Source: Amborella trichopoda (Eukaryota > Streptophyta > Magnoliopsida > Amborellales > Amborellaceae). From it: a DNA stretch of 64,000 bases. Below, piece after piece: positions 46,575 through 57,105 of the stretch. The stretch lies in assembly GCF_000471905.2 (NCBI RefSeq), contig NW_006498608.1, forward strand, positions 3,976,395-4,040,394. The letters are read 5' to 3'. The notes beneath the pieces are model-generated. The model made no database searches. It had not been told where the DNA came from and saw nothing but the letters and a program-made list of their open reading frames with translations. How positions within the stretch are numbered: position 1 is the first letter of the stretch; every line of letters begins with the position of its first letter. A program made the position numbers and the translations under genes.

Positions 46575-48174
46575 AAATAATTATAAACAATGTGTATTAA
46601 AGAATTTTTACAAAATTATGAATGTTACAAGGATATATTTAGAAAAGAAGTGACTTTTTCAAAATCCGAGGGACGTGATTTGGTTTGCTTCCGATGAGAG
46701 GCTGAAGCCAAAGATTTTGGCCAATTCGGCAGTATCGAAATACTTCTGATAATAATGAATTAGAATATGCTTCTTCTTAAAGAGCATGTACAATATGCTT
46801 CTTTGAGAGATTGTACAACAACTCCCTCAGGAAAAAGAGTAGAGGAATTTTTTTTTCTTTTCCCAAAAATTTTGGGTGTATCTTAATAACATTGGATCAA
46901 GAGATAATGGGTTTTTAATTCTTGAACATCTAGATCTTGCCCTTCAAAAATTTAGCAGTTATTGTTCAATCATGAGAAGTCAAAACTTTTGATGCACATA
47001 GAGAGTCCTATGTAACTTTTTCTTTCTTTAAAATTGGTTATAGCATTCTAGATGCTTGTCCAAAAAGTGTTCCTAACAACATAAGTTTTACATAAGGGAG
47101 TAAACACAGAGTATTCTTCTAAGAGTGCAGCAAATAAAAAAAAAGTTGTACTCAAGTATTAAAAATTTCGATAGTACAAAGTGAGACATTAATCTTGATC
47201 ATTGGACGTGAAACAAAGCGAGACATTAATCTTGATCATTGGATGTGAAATTGGGTGGCTGCAATTATTCCATTGACCAAGTTCAAACTTAAAAAAAAAA
47301 AATTCTCAAACTTTATAACACATCCAAGCTATCAAACTTCACATCGGATGGTTGTAAATAATTGTGACTACCTTATAAACAATCCCTTAATAATTACAAA
47401 AAAAAAAAGATACCAACCATTTATAGTTGGATACGGTTACTCTCTTCCATTCCTAACCATTAAAAATGTCTCTTCCCATTTGTTAAAGCCAGCACTTGAA
47501 AACTAGAAAGGAATACCAAACGGTAAAGACTTTCCAACGGGCTCATTTATTATTTAATCAAGGGTTTCTTTTGTAGTCTCTTTTGATTGATCCCCTCGAA
47601 GAGATTAAGGGTATTTTAATCATTCATTTATTTCTCTCTCTGCCGTTTGAAAGAGGAAAATGAAAGTATCACATCCCAAAAGAATTCAATCTCTCGTGGG
47701 AGTATACTATTCATTTACTCTTCAGGTAAAATTCATGCTAGGAATACCTTTTATATTTCAAATTTTGGGGATTATCCTATAACCCATAGACTAATATCAA
47801 TTCAAAACAATTTCCAAATAAACTCTCTATGTGCTAAAAAAAAACTATTGCTTCAAGATTGAATATAGACCATCCAATTTTCGAAGGGTTAGATCTAAGT
47901 GTCAAAAACTTAAAAATCAAAATTTTCTCTTTGAAGATACTCATCTAGTAATTCTTATGTGGTTCTCAAAATTTTAGGCTTAAAAAAGCTTCCTAATCCG
48001 GTGTTTTGTGCGAAGGAGTAGATACATAGTATACTCCTATAGCCTTCCGGTATACGTATCTCGGCTCACCCTCTTGTTTTGTGTGGGCAAGCACACGGGC
48101 TGACCCACACAATAAACGTATTCGTACCTGTATCTTCTTTTGATTTTTTTATTTTTATTTTCTTTTTTATATGC
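46575..48174. other. Intergenic region upstream of the CASP-like gene's MITE
   Basis: No exon. A 38-bp unit (GAGACATTAATCTTGATCAT) is tandemly repeated at 47182 and 47220. Frames 47255-47506 and 47647-47862 lack any domain. Confidence 0.45.
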
Positions 48175-48521
48175 GGAGGGCGAGGTTTGTACTAACGTTG
48201 CCTCTTTATAATGTAGAAGTCGGGTGTACCTAAAAAATTTAGTTAGAGATGCCATTTGGACATCGAAAATCTTATGATGGCTTCAATATCTCTTTTTATC
48301 TTTGGATAAAAAATTTAAAATTTAAAAAATAATACAGATCGAGCAATCAATAAACATTTAAAAATCTTAAAAATAAATTGTCCATATGACTTTTTATTCA
48401 TCTCAAGGTCGGATGGTAAGTCGGAAGATTCTCCTATGTGGGAACATTCTCCCCTATCCGAAATTTGAGATGCACCTTTTGTCAACAGTATAAGGTTGTA
48501 ACCTTATACATACTTTTTTTC
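48175..48521 (+). mobile_element. Group A MITE, diverged, at the CASP-like promoter
   Basis: Recognisable by GAGGTTTGTACTAACGTTGC near the start, CAGTATAAGGTTGTAACCTT near the end, AATAATACAGATCGAGCAAT and CTTAAAAATAAATTGTCCAT in the interior, and TTTGAGATGCACCTTTTGTC before the right end. It ends roughly 25 bp before the TATA box of the CASP-like gene and 77 bp before its start codon. Confidence 0.6.
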
Positions 48522-48545
48522 CGGACTTATTCAACATTCTCCCTC

Positions 48546-48561
48546 TATATAAGTCCACGTG
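48546..48561 (+). promoter_or_regulatory. TATA box and CACGTG core of the CASP-like gene
   Basis: TATATAA at 48546-48552, then CACGTG (G-box core) at 48556-48561. The ATG follows at 48598, so initiation 25 to 35 bp past the TATA box leaves a 5' UTR of only about 15 to 25 nt. Seen directly; use as promoter is inferred. Confidence 0.5.
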
Positions 48562-48597
48562 ATTCACTTTTGTGGCACAACATTGAAGGGAGGGGAA

Positions 48598-50886
48598 ATG
48601 GATGCGCGTCTGAAGAGATCAGAAGCTTTGCTGAGATTGTTGGCAGCGATGTTTGCAGTGGCAACAGCAGTTGTTGTGGCCACAAACAGGGAGACTGAAT
48701 ATATGATCATTCAAAAACGGGCTACCATGAAAGACTTGAATTGTCTTGAGTAAGTGCTCCTATTGCACAGAGTAAGATGCCTAATTTTGGGTTCATTGAT
48801 GAGAGAGGGCTGTGGTCGTGTGTGTGTGCGCGCGAGAGAGAGAGAGGAAGATTCATGATTTGGGTGGTGGTTCAATTTTTGTGTTTGTGTCCGAGAGAGG
48901 GAGAGAGAGAGAGGGATGAAGATTCATGATTTGGGTTGTGCTGAATTTGTGCATATGTAAGAGAGAAGGAAAGGGGTTGGGTTGTGGTAGTAGCACCCCC
49001 GCACCCTAATGACAGAGAATCACCCGGGAAAAGGGTTGGGTTGTTGTAGTAGCACCCCCGCACCTTGATGACCAAGTTGTGATTTTCATTCCCACTCAAA
49101 CTGCTCTACTAATAATACCTTAAATAAAAACGAACTCCTAAACCATTGGAAAAGACTTAGAAGGGTTGTTTTCTCTAATGAATTACCTAAAAAGAGAGAG
49201 AAAAAGATTTAATTTGTTTTTGTGTGCGTTCGTGTGTGCGTGAGTGAGAGAGAGAGAGAGAGATTTGGCTTGTTGCCTGAGAGAGAAAGAGAGATTTGAT
49301 TTGTTATGTGTGTGTGTGAGAGAGAGAGAGGGATTTCATGGAATGTGTTGTTGTCTTACAGGGTACTTGTGATGGTGGAGTCAATTGCTGCTGGGTATCA
49401 AATGGTACAACTCCTCAAATGCATCCTTTCTTGGAATTCCACTTCCTGCTGTACCCGTCTTGCTTGGCTTACTCTCTCATTCGACCAGGTTCTTATTCTT
49501 ATCCTTTTTTTTCAAATTTACTCCTCCTTGCCCCATTTTTCCCTCTGTTTTCTAAATAATAAAAAAAAAAGTTCACCAAACGACACCCACCCTAAATTTT
49601 CAATGACTCAATTTTTAGTGATAATTGTATTTTCCAATAGGGCGTGTATACTATGGTGCGAGCATAGTGTAGATCTCCTCCCTCAGTTGGAAGATCTATG
49701 TGGGAGATGTTTCAACCTGGAATTTTGGGAACTACCTAGTAATCATCCGACACATGATTATTCTCAGAAAAAAATAAAAAATAAAAAAAAAATTATGAAT
49801 TTGGAGATTTCTTAAATCCCACCTAAAAATTGGATGGTAAAGTTTTGGCTCAAAAAAGTTCGTCAAGTAGAATATGTTACATAAAGTTTTGGCTCAAAAA
49901 CGTTCATCCATGTGTGTGTTGGAGCTTGAGTAGCTACAAGGCCCGTTTGCATATTCCCTTGAATCATCACTAAGTTTTAAGAAGCCTGTCTCACTAATAA
50001 GACTATTTATTTTGGGTGTGGCATATATAGAGCCGAGGCTTTAAACAATCAAACTAAAGCACGCCTTCAGAGAGTGTCGAGAAACGTAGTTTCAATACTG
50101 AAAATCTTTGTTATAGCCTTAAAATACATTTTCATCTTTAATTATAAAATGTAAAGCTTCAAAAATACTGTAGATCGAGCAGATCTATGGAAACTTGAAA
50201 ATCTTGAAAATCGACGGTCCAAAACTGCCTTACAAGATGCACTATTTCCAAAACTTGAAATTTTTTTTTTTTTGTCATGCCCATGCATCTTGATGTCGAG
50301 ATGATCAATTTGAGGATATTTGAGCATCAAAATAATCTCTTCAAGTGATATTTTTGAGGTGAGATCTAAGTTGATTGTTTAGAGCCTCGGCTAGATATAA
50401 ACTTTTTTTTTTTTTTCATGGTGGAGAGTGTTATTGACGAACTCAAAGCTCAAAAACAAGTTTTTAAAATTATGTAGCACCCGAAGCTGTCTAACTCCCC
50501 AATGGACAACTTGAATTCACTGTGATCTCTTTGTACTAGAAGTAATTGGTCTTATAGTATATTTTCTGCTCGAGAAAAAGTCATCAAATTTAGGAGTGCC
50601 TGAACATGTCTCCATACATCACATGCAGGTCGTGGTGTACGGCTGTCTTGGCGCGGTGGCGGCCGCAATCCAAGGCTCATACTTTGCTAAGTTTGGTGCA
50701 CGCGAGCTTCAATGGTCCAAGCTTTGCAACATTTACCAGAGATTTTGCTTGCACATAACATACAGTTTAATCACTGGCCTTTGTTCTGCTTTGGCCATGG
50801 CCGTGGTCTCAGCAATGTCGGCTTTCAACCTCTTCAGCCATTTCTCACCAACTCGCCCTCTCTCTCTCAAAAGAGTACACAAATAA
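48598..50886 (+). CDS. CASP-like membrane protein (CASPL family, UPF0497)
   Basis: Three exons: 48598-48749, 49362-49488, 50629-50886 (TAA). Phases match and give 178 aa, the usual size of the family. Four membrane segments: about 11-29 (LLRLLAAMFAVATAVVVAT), 52-73 (LVMVESIAAGYQMVQLLKCI), about 84-110 spanning the second junction (LAWLTLSFDQVVVYGCLGAV), and about 142-165 (LITGLCSALAMAVVSAMSAF). The family's Arg before TM1 (Arg13) and Asp in TM3 (Asp92) are present, as is the AAGY motif of TM2 and the NLF end of TM4. CASP and CASP-like proteins form four-helix plasma-membrane scaffolds; CASPs proper organise the Casparian strip. This protein has the KxxxxDL loop after TM1 typical of the CASPL2 group. 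Short C-terminal tail. A specific function cannot be read from sequence. Confidence 0.88.
48800..49345. repeat. Minisatellite/microsatellite block in CASP-like intron 1
   Basis: (GT)n and (GA)n tracts alternate with repeated blocks. GAAGATTCATGATTTGGGT occurs near 48848 and 48918. A block AAAGGGGTTGGGTTGTGGTA plus GTAGCACCCCCGCACC occurs near 48970 and 49028. The TTTGTGTGCG...GAGAGAGATTTGRYTTGTT block occurs near 49217 and 49275. It fills nearly the whole 612-bp intron. Confidence 0.85.
50014..50411 (+). mobile_element. Group B MITE in CASP-like intron 2
   Basis: Starts GGGTGTGGCATATATAGAGC with CGAGGCTTTAAACAATCAAA and ends TTGATTGTTTAGAGCCTCGG plus a T-run. Interior: AAATCGACGGTCC-like block, GATGCACTATTTCC and CATCTTGATGTCGAGATGAT. 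The right end is eroded into poly-T, so no target duplication can be read. The minus-strand frame 50330-50142 is part of this repeat. Confidence 0.8.
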
Positions 50887-52342
50887 TGGAAATAATTTCC
50901 TCTCCCTCTCTAGGGTAATCAGGACTAGAAACAACTAGTTCCATGTGTACGTCGGTGAAACTTCAATAAAAGCGAAGATTGGGAATTGAACATATGTTTA
51001 TTTTTCTTAATTTTTTGGAAAATTTATGTTTTAAGAGAAATTCGATTTGAGCTACATTATTGGTACTTGTGTTTGATGTTATGAAGGAAATATGGCCCTT
51101 GATCTAGACAGGACATTGGGATGGATGGCCCAGATTGGTATTGATATTATTGCCTTGTAAAGATATTGTTCTAGCAGTTGTAGGAAATAAATTTTTTTTG
51201 ATCTAAATGCCCGTAATACATGTGGAAAGTCAATGTGATGATCATAGTGTCTAGTTACGTGGGCCTTAGAGGTTCATTGGATTGGATGTCAGTCAAACTT
51301 GACATTGTCTACGCATAAGGGTCAGTTTGGATGCCAGATAAAAAGGTTTTCACATTGAAGGAGCTGTTAAGTTTTCAGGAATTCATCTTCTTATTTAGGG
51401 AAAATAGGTCAAAAACACTTTACAAAATCATCAAGGGGCTCAATGATCCTATTTACACTTTGGCTATTGCATTTTTACTTTTATTTTAATTGGGCACATC
51501 ATCAAAAAGAAAAAACAATTGTCGACATTTAGGATTGAAAAATCCTAAACATTCTAAGTTATTTTAGCTTCAACTCAAAAAAATGGTGCTCAAGTCATTT
51601 GGCACTAACTATATTACCAAAATGCCCATATTATTCAAGATTCGCAATCCTAAAAGGGAATGATTTAAATATTTTTAGAATTATTCGAGACCCTTATAAT
51701 TTTGTACGCGCTCCTCACCCTTTAACTAATATCTTCCCTTTATTTTATTATAGTAAAGTTATCGTAGCACCCATGAGAGATAAGCTATTTAATATTCCAC
51801 CCATATCTTTTGATCTAATATCAAATTACCTATACACAATCATGAGTTGAAATAATTGCAAATACGTAAAATGTTAGATAGTATATCTTACATGGGTATT
51901 TTTTACAAATTTCCCTCTATTTATTATATAGCAAATTGTTTGGTTGTAAAAATGAGAATAAAAAACCAACCGACAAATCACAAAATGCTCCATTGAATTC
52001 ATGAAAAATCTAGGGCCAGAAAAAGGGGAAAAATCAAAGTTCGGACAATGGAAATTCACCATTTATACATTTCAGTCCCTTATTGAAAGGTGGGTAAAGG
52101 GCCAAATTTCATTCTTTATTAGCTACCATATACAGTAAAACAAATTAGGGCTGACTGGCGTGGGCCATCGTTAGGGTGGAACCGGGGCCCCACACCTACA
52201 AATGCCTTCAACAAGAGGTTGGCTTGACGGGCCAGGAAAGGGGCTGGTCGTGGTAGTAGGTCCCCGGTATCTAGTGCCACGTTGTTGATTCCAATGTGCC
52301 ACTTACACTTTTAAAAAAAGCTAAATCCTCTCCTTCGAATTA

Positions 52343-52373
<31 letters not shown>

Positions 52374-54772
52374 AAAAAAGAAAAGGAAGAAGTTGCCTAG
52401 AGCTCGACAAATTTTTTTTTTTAAAAAAAACTTTGTATTTTTAATTGTATTGTGGTCCTTCGCTGGTAAAAAATATGCACTTAGACCTACAAGAAAACTC
52501 GTAATTAGGGGGGTCAATGTGACAAAAAAATCTTATCTATTATCAGTGGTTATTCATAATACTAGTTTAAAACATGATTGAGCGAGCAAAAGTCATTATA
52601 TATGATGTATAGCAAAACGGACTTTCTAGATTAAGTCCTCCACCAGATTTTAATTTGGAACACTTTTTGAGCTCCAAATTCCTCTTCTTTTCATTCAATT
52701 GGTGTAAGAGGGTCATAACCTGTAGAGGTTTGGTGTCTGTAGATCCCCTGCTAGGGGTCAGAATTGCGAGAATAAATGATCGATTTGGTCCAGTGGGACC
52801 ACCAAATCTTTTTGCCTTGTCTTGGAGTAAGTTTAGTTGGGTCATTATTTTGGGAGAGATAGGTTAAATTTGATTCCAATCTTGTGGTTAACGACCGAAC
52901 CTTGGGTTAAAGTCAAACAATGAAATAATGAATAAAAAGGAAATGATCTTTTTCCTTCCTGAATTTAGTGGAGTACCCTGAAAACCATGCAAGATCTCAG
53001 CCACACAGTGCTTTTCAAGAGACCATCTTTTTCCTTTTCTTTTTTCTGTTTTTTTTTTTTGTCATGTTAACAATTGAAATGGAGGATGGGATATTATGTC
53101 GAGGCATTCGTAAACTAGGTCCATGGCTTAGTAGTGTGGATCTCTTCAATGTTAGTTTTTTGGCTTCATATGTTTCAAAACAATAGTGTTTGGACGGTAT
53201 AAGTTTGTAGTCATGAGGACTACAATTGTGAATACTATTGTGTAAATGAATAGTACTGTGCGAATGAATAGCACCATACAAGACCATATGAATAGTACAT
53301 GCTAGATCATAGTAAATAGTATGGTCTGTATAGTATATGGTAAGAGAGGTTCACACTATTTTTTCCACTTTCGCACCCTTGATTAATTTGTTCATTGTAG
53401 CATCACATGAATTTCGATGTACAGGTCAAAGTAACACATGAAAATAAATGCACAGTGAACAACACATATGTCTAATTAAAGTGATGAATAGCAAATGATT
53501 AAAATAATATAAAGTTAAGAACACTTACGGGTTGCATGTTACACGTGGTATTACTATGCTAAAACGTGAAGCATAGTTTAAGGCCATGTGCAAACGATAT
53601 GTGTTAATTTATAATTACAGTTAGTTGAAACTTCATCTCAATAAATATCCGGAAATTTTGTTATGAGAAGAGGAAAAATAGAAGAAGAAAAAGCAAACGT
53701 GTGAGAATATTAACTGTTCTTTGTGAAAAGATTCTAGTCAAGAACTTTGAGAATATGGCAGCCATCATTCAATCTGAATAACAATTTGAGGTAATTTATC
53801 TAGGAACAATTTGAAAACTCTTTTATCCAAGAATAAATGATTTTATAGTTATTTTTAATTGATGTTTATGGTTGTTTTACCGATTATTAGTAATTAACCT
53901 TGGTTATGGGCAAGTTGCTTAGAGTGTAACTTGGTAATTTAAAATTGAAATACTAAACATAGTTGTATTCTGGAAGCGTATTCGCTGGAACCGATTGCAT
54001 CTAGAAAATTTACCAAGTCAAGGACATTTAACGGTTCGAAAAAAGCGTAAACCATCTCGTGCCTTCAGGTATTCTCTACGAGTTGTTTTTAAAGTTTTTG
54101 AATTTTTAAAATTCTACTGTAAAATTAATTTTAAAATCAACTTTGTGGATTAGGCATTTATCCCTACTAAATAGTTATAAGATCAATATGTATGTCTTAT
54201 CCAAAAGATTGGAATAGTAGTTTACATTTAATATGCTAAAAGATTTTTTTTCTTCCGGTTGGAGAATTTTGTCCATTCAAAAAAGCCTCCTCTACTTAGC
54301 CATTTAAACTCAAATAAAAGGAGAAAAATAAATTTATAAGCACTTTACATGCTCATGACAAACTATTTATGTAGATTCAATAAAAACAATCCAATTTTTG
54401 GGTCATTATAGCCAAGTGTTTAGGAACTCAAAATCGTTCTTTTTTAATGAAATAACTCTTCTCATTCTAAAATGATCCCAAAGTTTTAAAAAGAGAGAAA
54501 TCTTCGTAAATATATTTTCTACCAGAGGTGAGTAAATGTATAGTTTGCTCTCGTGGGAGTACATCATACTTGCCCTATAGAGTAACCTACCTAAAGTGCA
54601 CCATACTCTTCACCCGTGCTACCCACAAAGAACAATCCAATTATTGGATGAGAATCATGCGCCATCCACTCTTTTTCCTTTGTAATTTATGAAAATCTTG
54701 GGAGACAGATCACAAATTCAACTATAAAAACATCAAATTGCTTGGTTTTGATCTTTATTTCAATAACAATGG
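50887..54772. other. Gene-poor region downstream of the CASP-like gene
   Basis: No exon supported. 51321 starts with GGGTCAGTTTGGATGCCAG, the same kind of terminus as the element at 20928 but without a visible partner. 52195-52260 carries a GTGGTAGTAGGTCCCCGGTA block resembling the CASP-like intron 1 minisatellite. 52340-52440 is a poly(A)/poly(T) tract, and the frame through it is an artefact. 53200-53345 has loose repeats of GAATAGTAC. Frame 52655-52867 shows no domain. Confidence 0.5.
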
Positions 54773-55199
54773 AAGCATGTGAGAGAGAGATTTCACAAAC
54801 AATAGAAGGACATGAGAGAGAGATCACAAAGCCTAGGCAATAATAAAGAGAGAGAGATCACAAAACCTTGTCAATAATAGAGAGAGATCACAAAACTTAG
54901 TCAATAATATATATCACTAGCAATAGAAACATATGAGAGAGAGAGAGATTTCACAAGCAATAGAATGATATGAGAAAGAGATCACAAAGCCTAGTCATTA
55001 ATAAAAAGAGAGAGATCACGAAGCCTACTCAATAATAGAGAGAGATCACACAGCTTACTCAATAATATATATCACTAGCAATGGAAGCATATGAGATAGC
55101 GAGATTTCACAAGCAATAGAAAGTTATGAGAGAGAGATCACAAAGCCTAGTTAATAATAAAGAGAGAGATCACAAAGCCTAGTCAATAATAGAGAGAGA
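54773..55199. repeat. Tandem repeat, about 157-bp unit, truncated by the gap
   Basis: TTTCACAARCAATAGAA starts units at 54791, 54949 and 55105 (spacing 158 and 156). Each unit holds two to three smaller copies of GAGAGATCACAAAGCCTAGT plus CAATAATA (about 35 bp). Higher-order repetition is therefore visible. The array runs directly into the 273-N gap. Confidence 0.88.
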
Positions 55200-55472
55200 N
55201 NNNNNNNNNNNNNNNNNNNNNNNNNNNNNNNNNNNNNNNNNNNNNNNNNNNNNNNNNNNNNNNNNNNNNNNNNNNNNNNNNNNNNNNNNNNNNNNNNNNN
55301 NNNNNNNNNNNNNNNNNNNNNNNNNNNNNNNNNNNNNNNNNNNNNNNNNNNNNNNNNNNNNNNNNNNNNNNNNNNNNNNNNNNNNNNNNNNNNNNNNNNN
55401 NNNNNNNNNNNNNNNNNNNNNNNNNNNNNNNNNNNNNNNNNNNNNNNNNNNNNNNNNNNNNNNNNNNNNNNN
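55200..55472. other. Assembly gap, 273 N
   Basis: Run of N directly behind the tandem array. The sequence on the far side (CCGAACGAATTTAATTACTG) is unrelated to the array, so its true length is unknown. Confidence 0.99.
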
Positions 55473-56162
55473 CCGAACGAATTTAATTACTGGTACCGGT
55501 CGGGTCGGTTACGTTTAGTTATGCACCACGGTGCACATATCTTTCTTATATATATATATATATATATATATAACACTTCACTTTTTTTATAGTGTCCAAT
55601 TCTAATATGATACAAGAATTGAGGCGAGTTGTCTCTCCTAGGTTATTAAGAGATAATTTTTTAAAAAATATAAAAAATATTTCTAAAACACATGTTTGTA
55701 GAAATGTGGAATCCTAACCACAACTTAGAAGGTTGATCGGAAGATTTTTACTAGGTATAAGAGTGTCATTTGGCTCTTGGATCATGATGATTGATCAAGG
55801 GTGAATGGCTCAAAGTACATCTCTCTCATCCCTTCGGTTTCTCTTCGGTTTCTTGCTTTTAAAAGGAGGAAAAAATTTTACTTTCCAAAATATCCCTAGA
55901 CTAGGTCTATATAAAGATGCCACATCCTCAGACCAAAACTTCTTTTTTCTTTTTGGGCATCTTGTTTCTTCACAAGAGAAACAAGGAAACTACATATCCT
56001 TTAACCTTAAGGTTATATTTTATTTTATTTTTTATTGGATTTTTCTTCTTTTTGTTTTGGCTTATCAAGTCCTCCATTAAAGCACCGTAAGAGAGCTTTG
56101 TTTAATGAAATATTGAGGGGTCTAAGATGCCCATAAGGGTGATCTTATGTAAAATTATTTTA
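55473..56162. other. Short intergenic segment with (TA)n
   Basis: (TA)n at 55547-55573. The frame 55805-56080 is T-rich and shows no domain. No exon supported. Confidence 0.5.
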
Positions 56163-56487
56163 GAGAAATTTACGTACGGACCATAATGGAGTCAATTACA
56201 AAATGAGATCACGTTTGTCTCAAATTACGGGCGGTACCCTCTCGGGTTTTCTTTTTCCCAAGTTATATTATCTCTGGTAATGCAAACACTAGACATGTGG
56301 GGTTTATACTGTGCAAAATAAAACAGTTGTCCGGTATTTGAAATACCCTGCTATCCCCAAAAATAGCAAGTCCTCTCTCTCTAAACATGGTGACGCTGTA
56401 TTTTTTAAAAATATATTATCTCTCAATCCTTCTCTCTCCCCCCAAACCATCTCTCTCCAATAACCCATCTCTCTCCCCTAACCTTCA
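56163..56487 (+). repeat. Left terminal inverted repeat of the 6.2-kb element
   Basis: Pairs with 62033-62370. It ends in CT-rich CCATCTCTCTCCCCTAACC, the inverse of the GGTTACATGAG/GGGGAGAGAGATGG zone on the right. Divergence between the arms is clearly visible, so the element is not recent. Confidence 0.8.
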
Positions 56488-57105
56488 ATGGATATAATAG
56501 CCTTGCTGGTTCGCGTGTTATGCAAAATGAAGGGTCTGCTCAACCCATTAATGGCACACTCAGGTTTCAAAAGACGTTAGACGGCCCTAGGTAGCTTACC
56601 TGGCACCTAGCGCCTAGGTGGGCGCCTAGAACTTCAGGTGCCCTATAGTACAAGTTCTTAGCGTTTTTTTCAAATATTTGCTATCCAAATGTACATATGT
56701 GCATTTATTTGTCAAATTTTGAAATTTATTCCATTTGAAAATATCACAAGTTTGCAACATACGTTTTTATATAGAAACATATCATACATCTCAGGTTGAG
56801 AATAAACTTATTCAAAATTTCAAACCATACAAAACATTTAAAAATCTAATAGGCTATTATACACTCTCTAACTCTCACAATATCTATATTCCATATCCAT
56901 GAAATAAACCATAATAACAACTAAGTCTCCAACTCTTCAAGTCTTCAACAAATTAACTTCCAAAACTATAAAAAATCATTAAAGTACACAACAAAAGAGT
57001 CTAAAAAGGCAAAAAAATGTATAAACCACATAACAAAATAGTCCAATTGTCTAAAGCCCAAACCAAGATGGTGCAATAAGGTTATTACAAAGAAGAGAGA
57101 AGACA

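Noticed and set aside
49306-49815. 169-codon plus-strand frame
   Set aside because: It shadows CASP-like exon 2 in another frame and continues through the intron; the spliced frame gives the recognisable family protein.
52311-52517. Frame with a long run of Phe
   Set aside because: Encoded by a poly(A)/poly(T) tract; low complexity only.
54773-55199. Centromeric satellite
   Set aside because: The unit length (about 157 bp) would allow it, but fewer than three units are visible and they stop at a gap, so the claim is unsupported.
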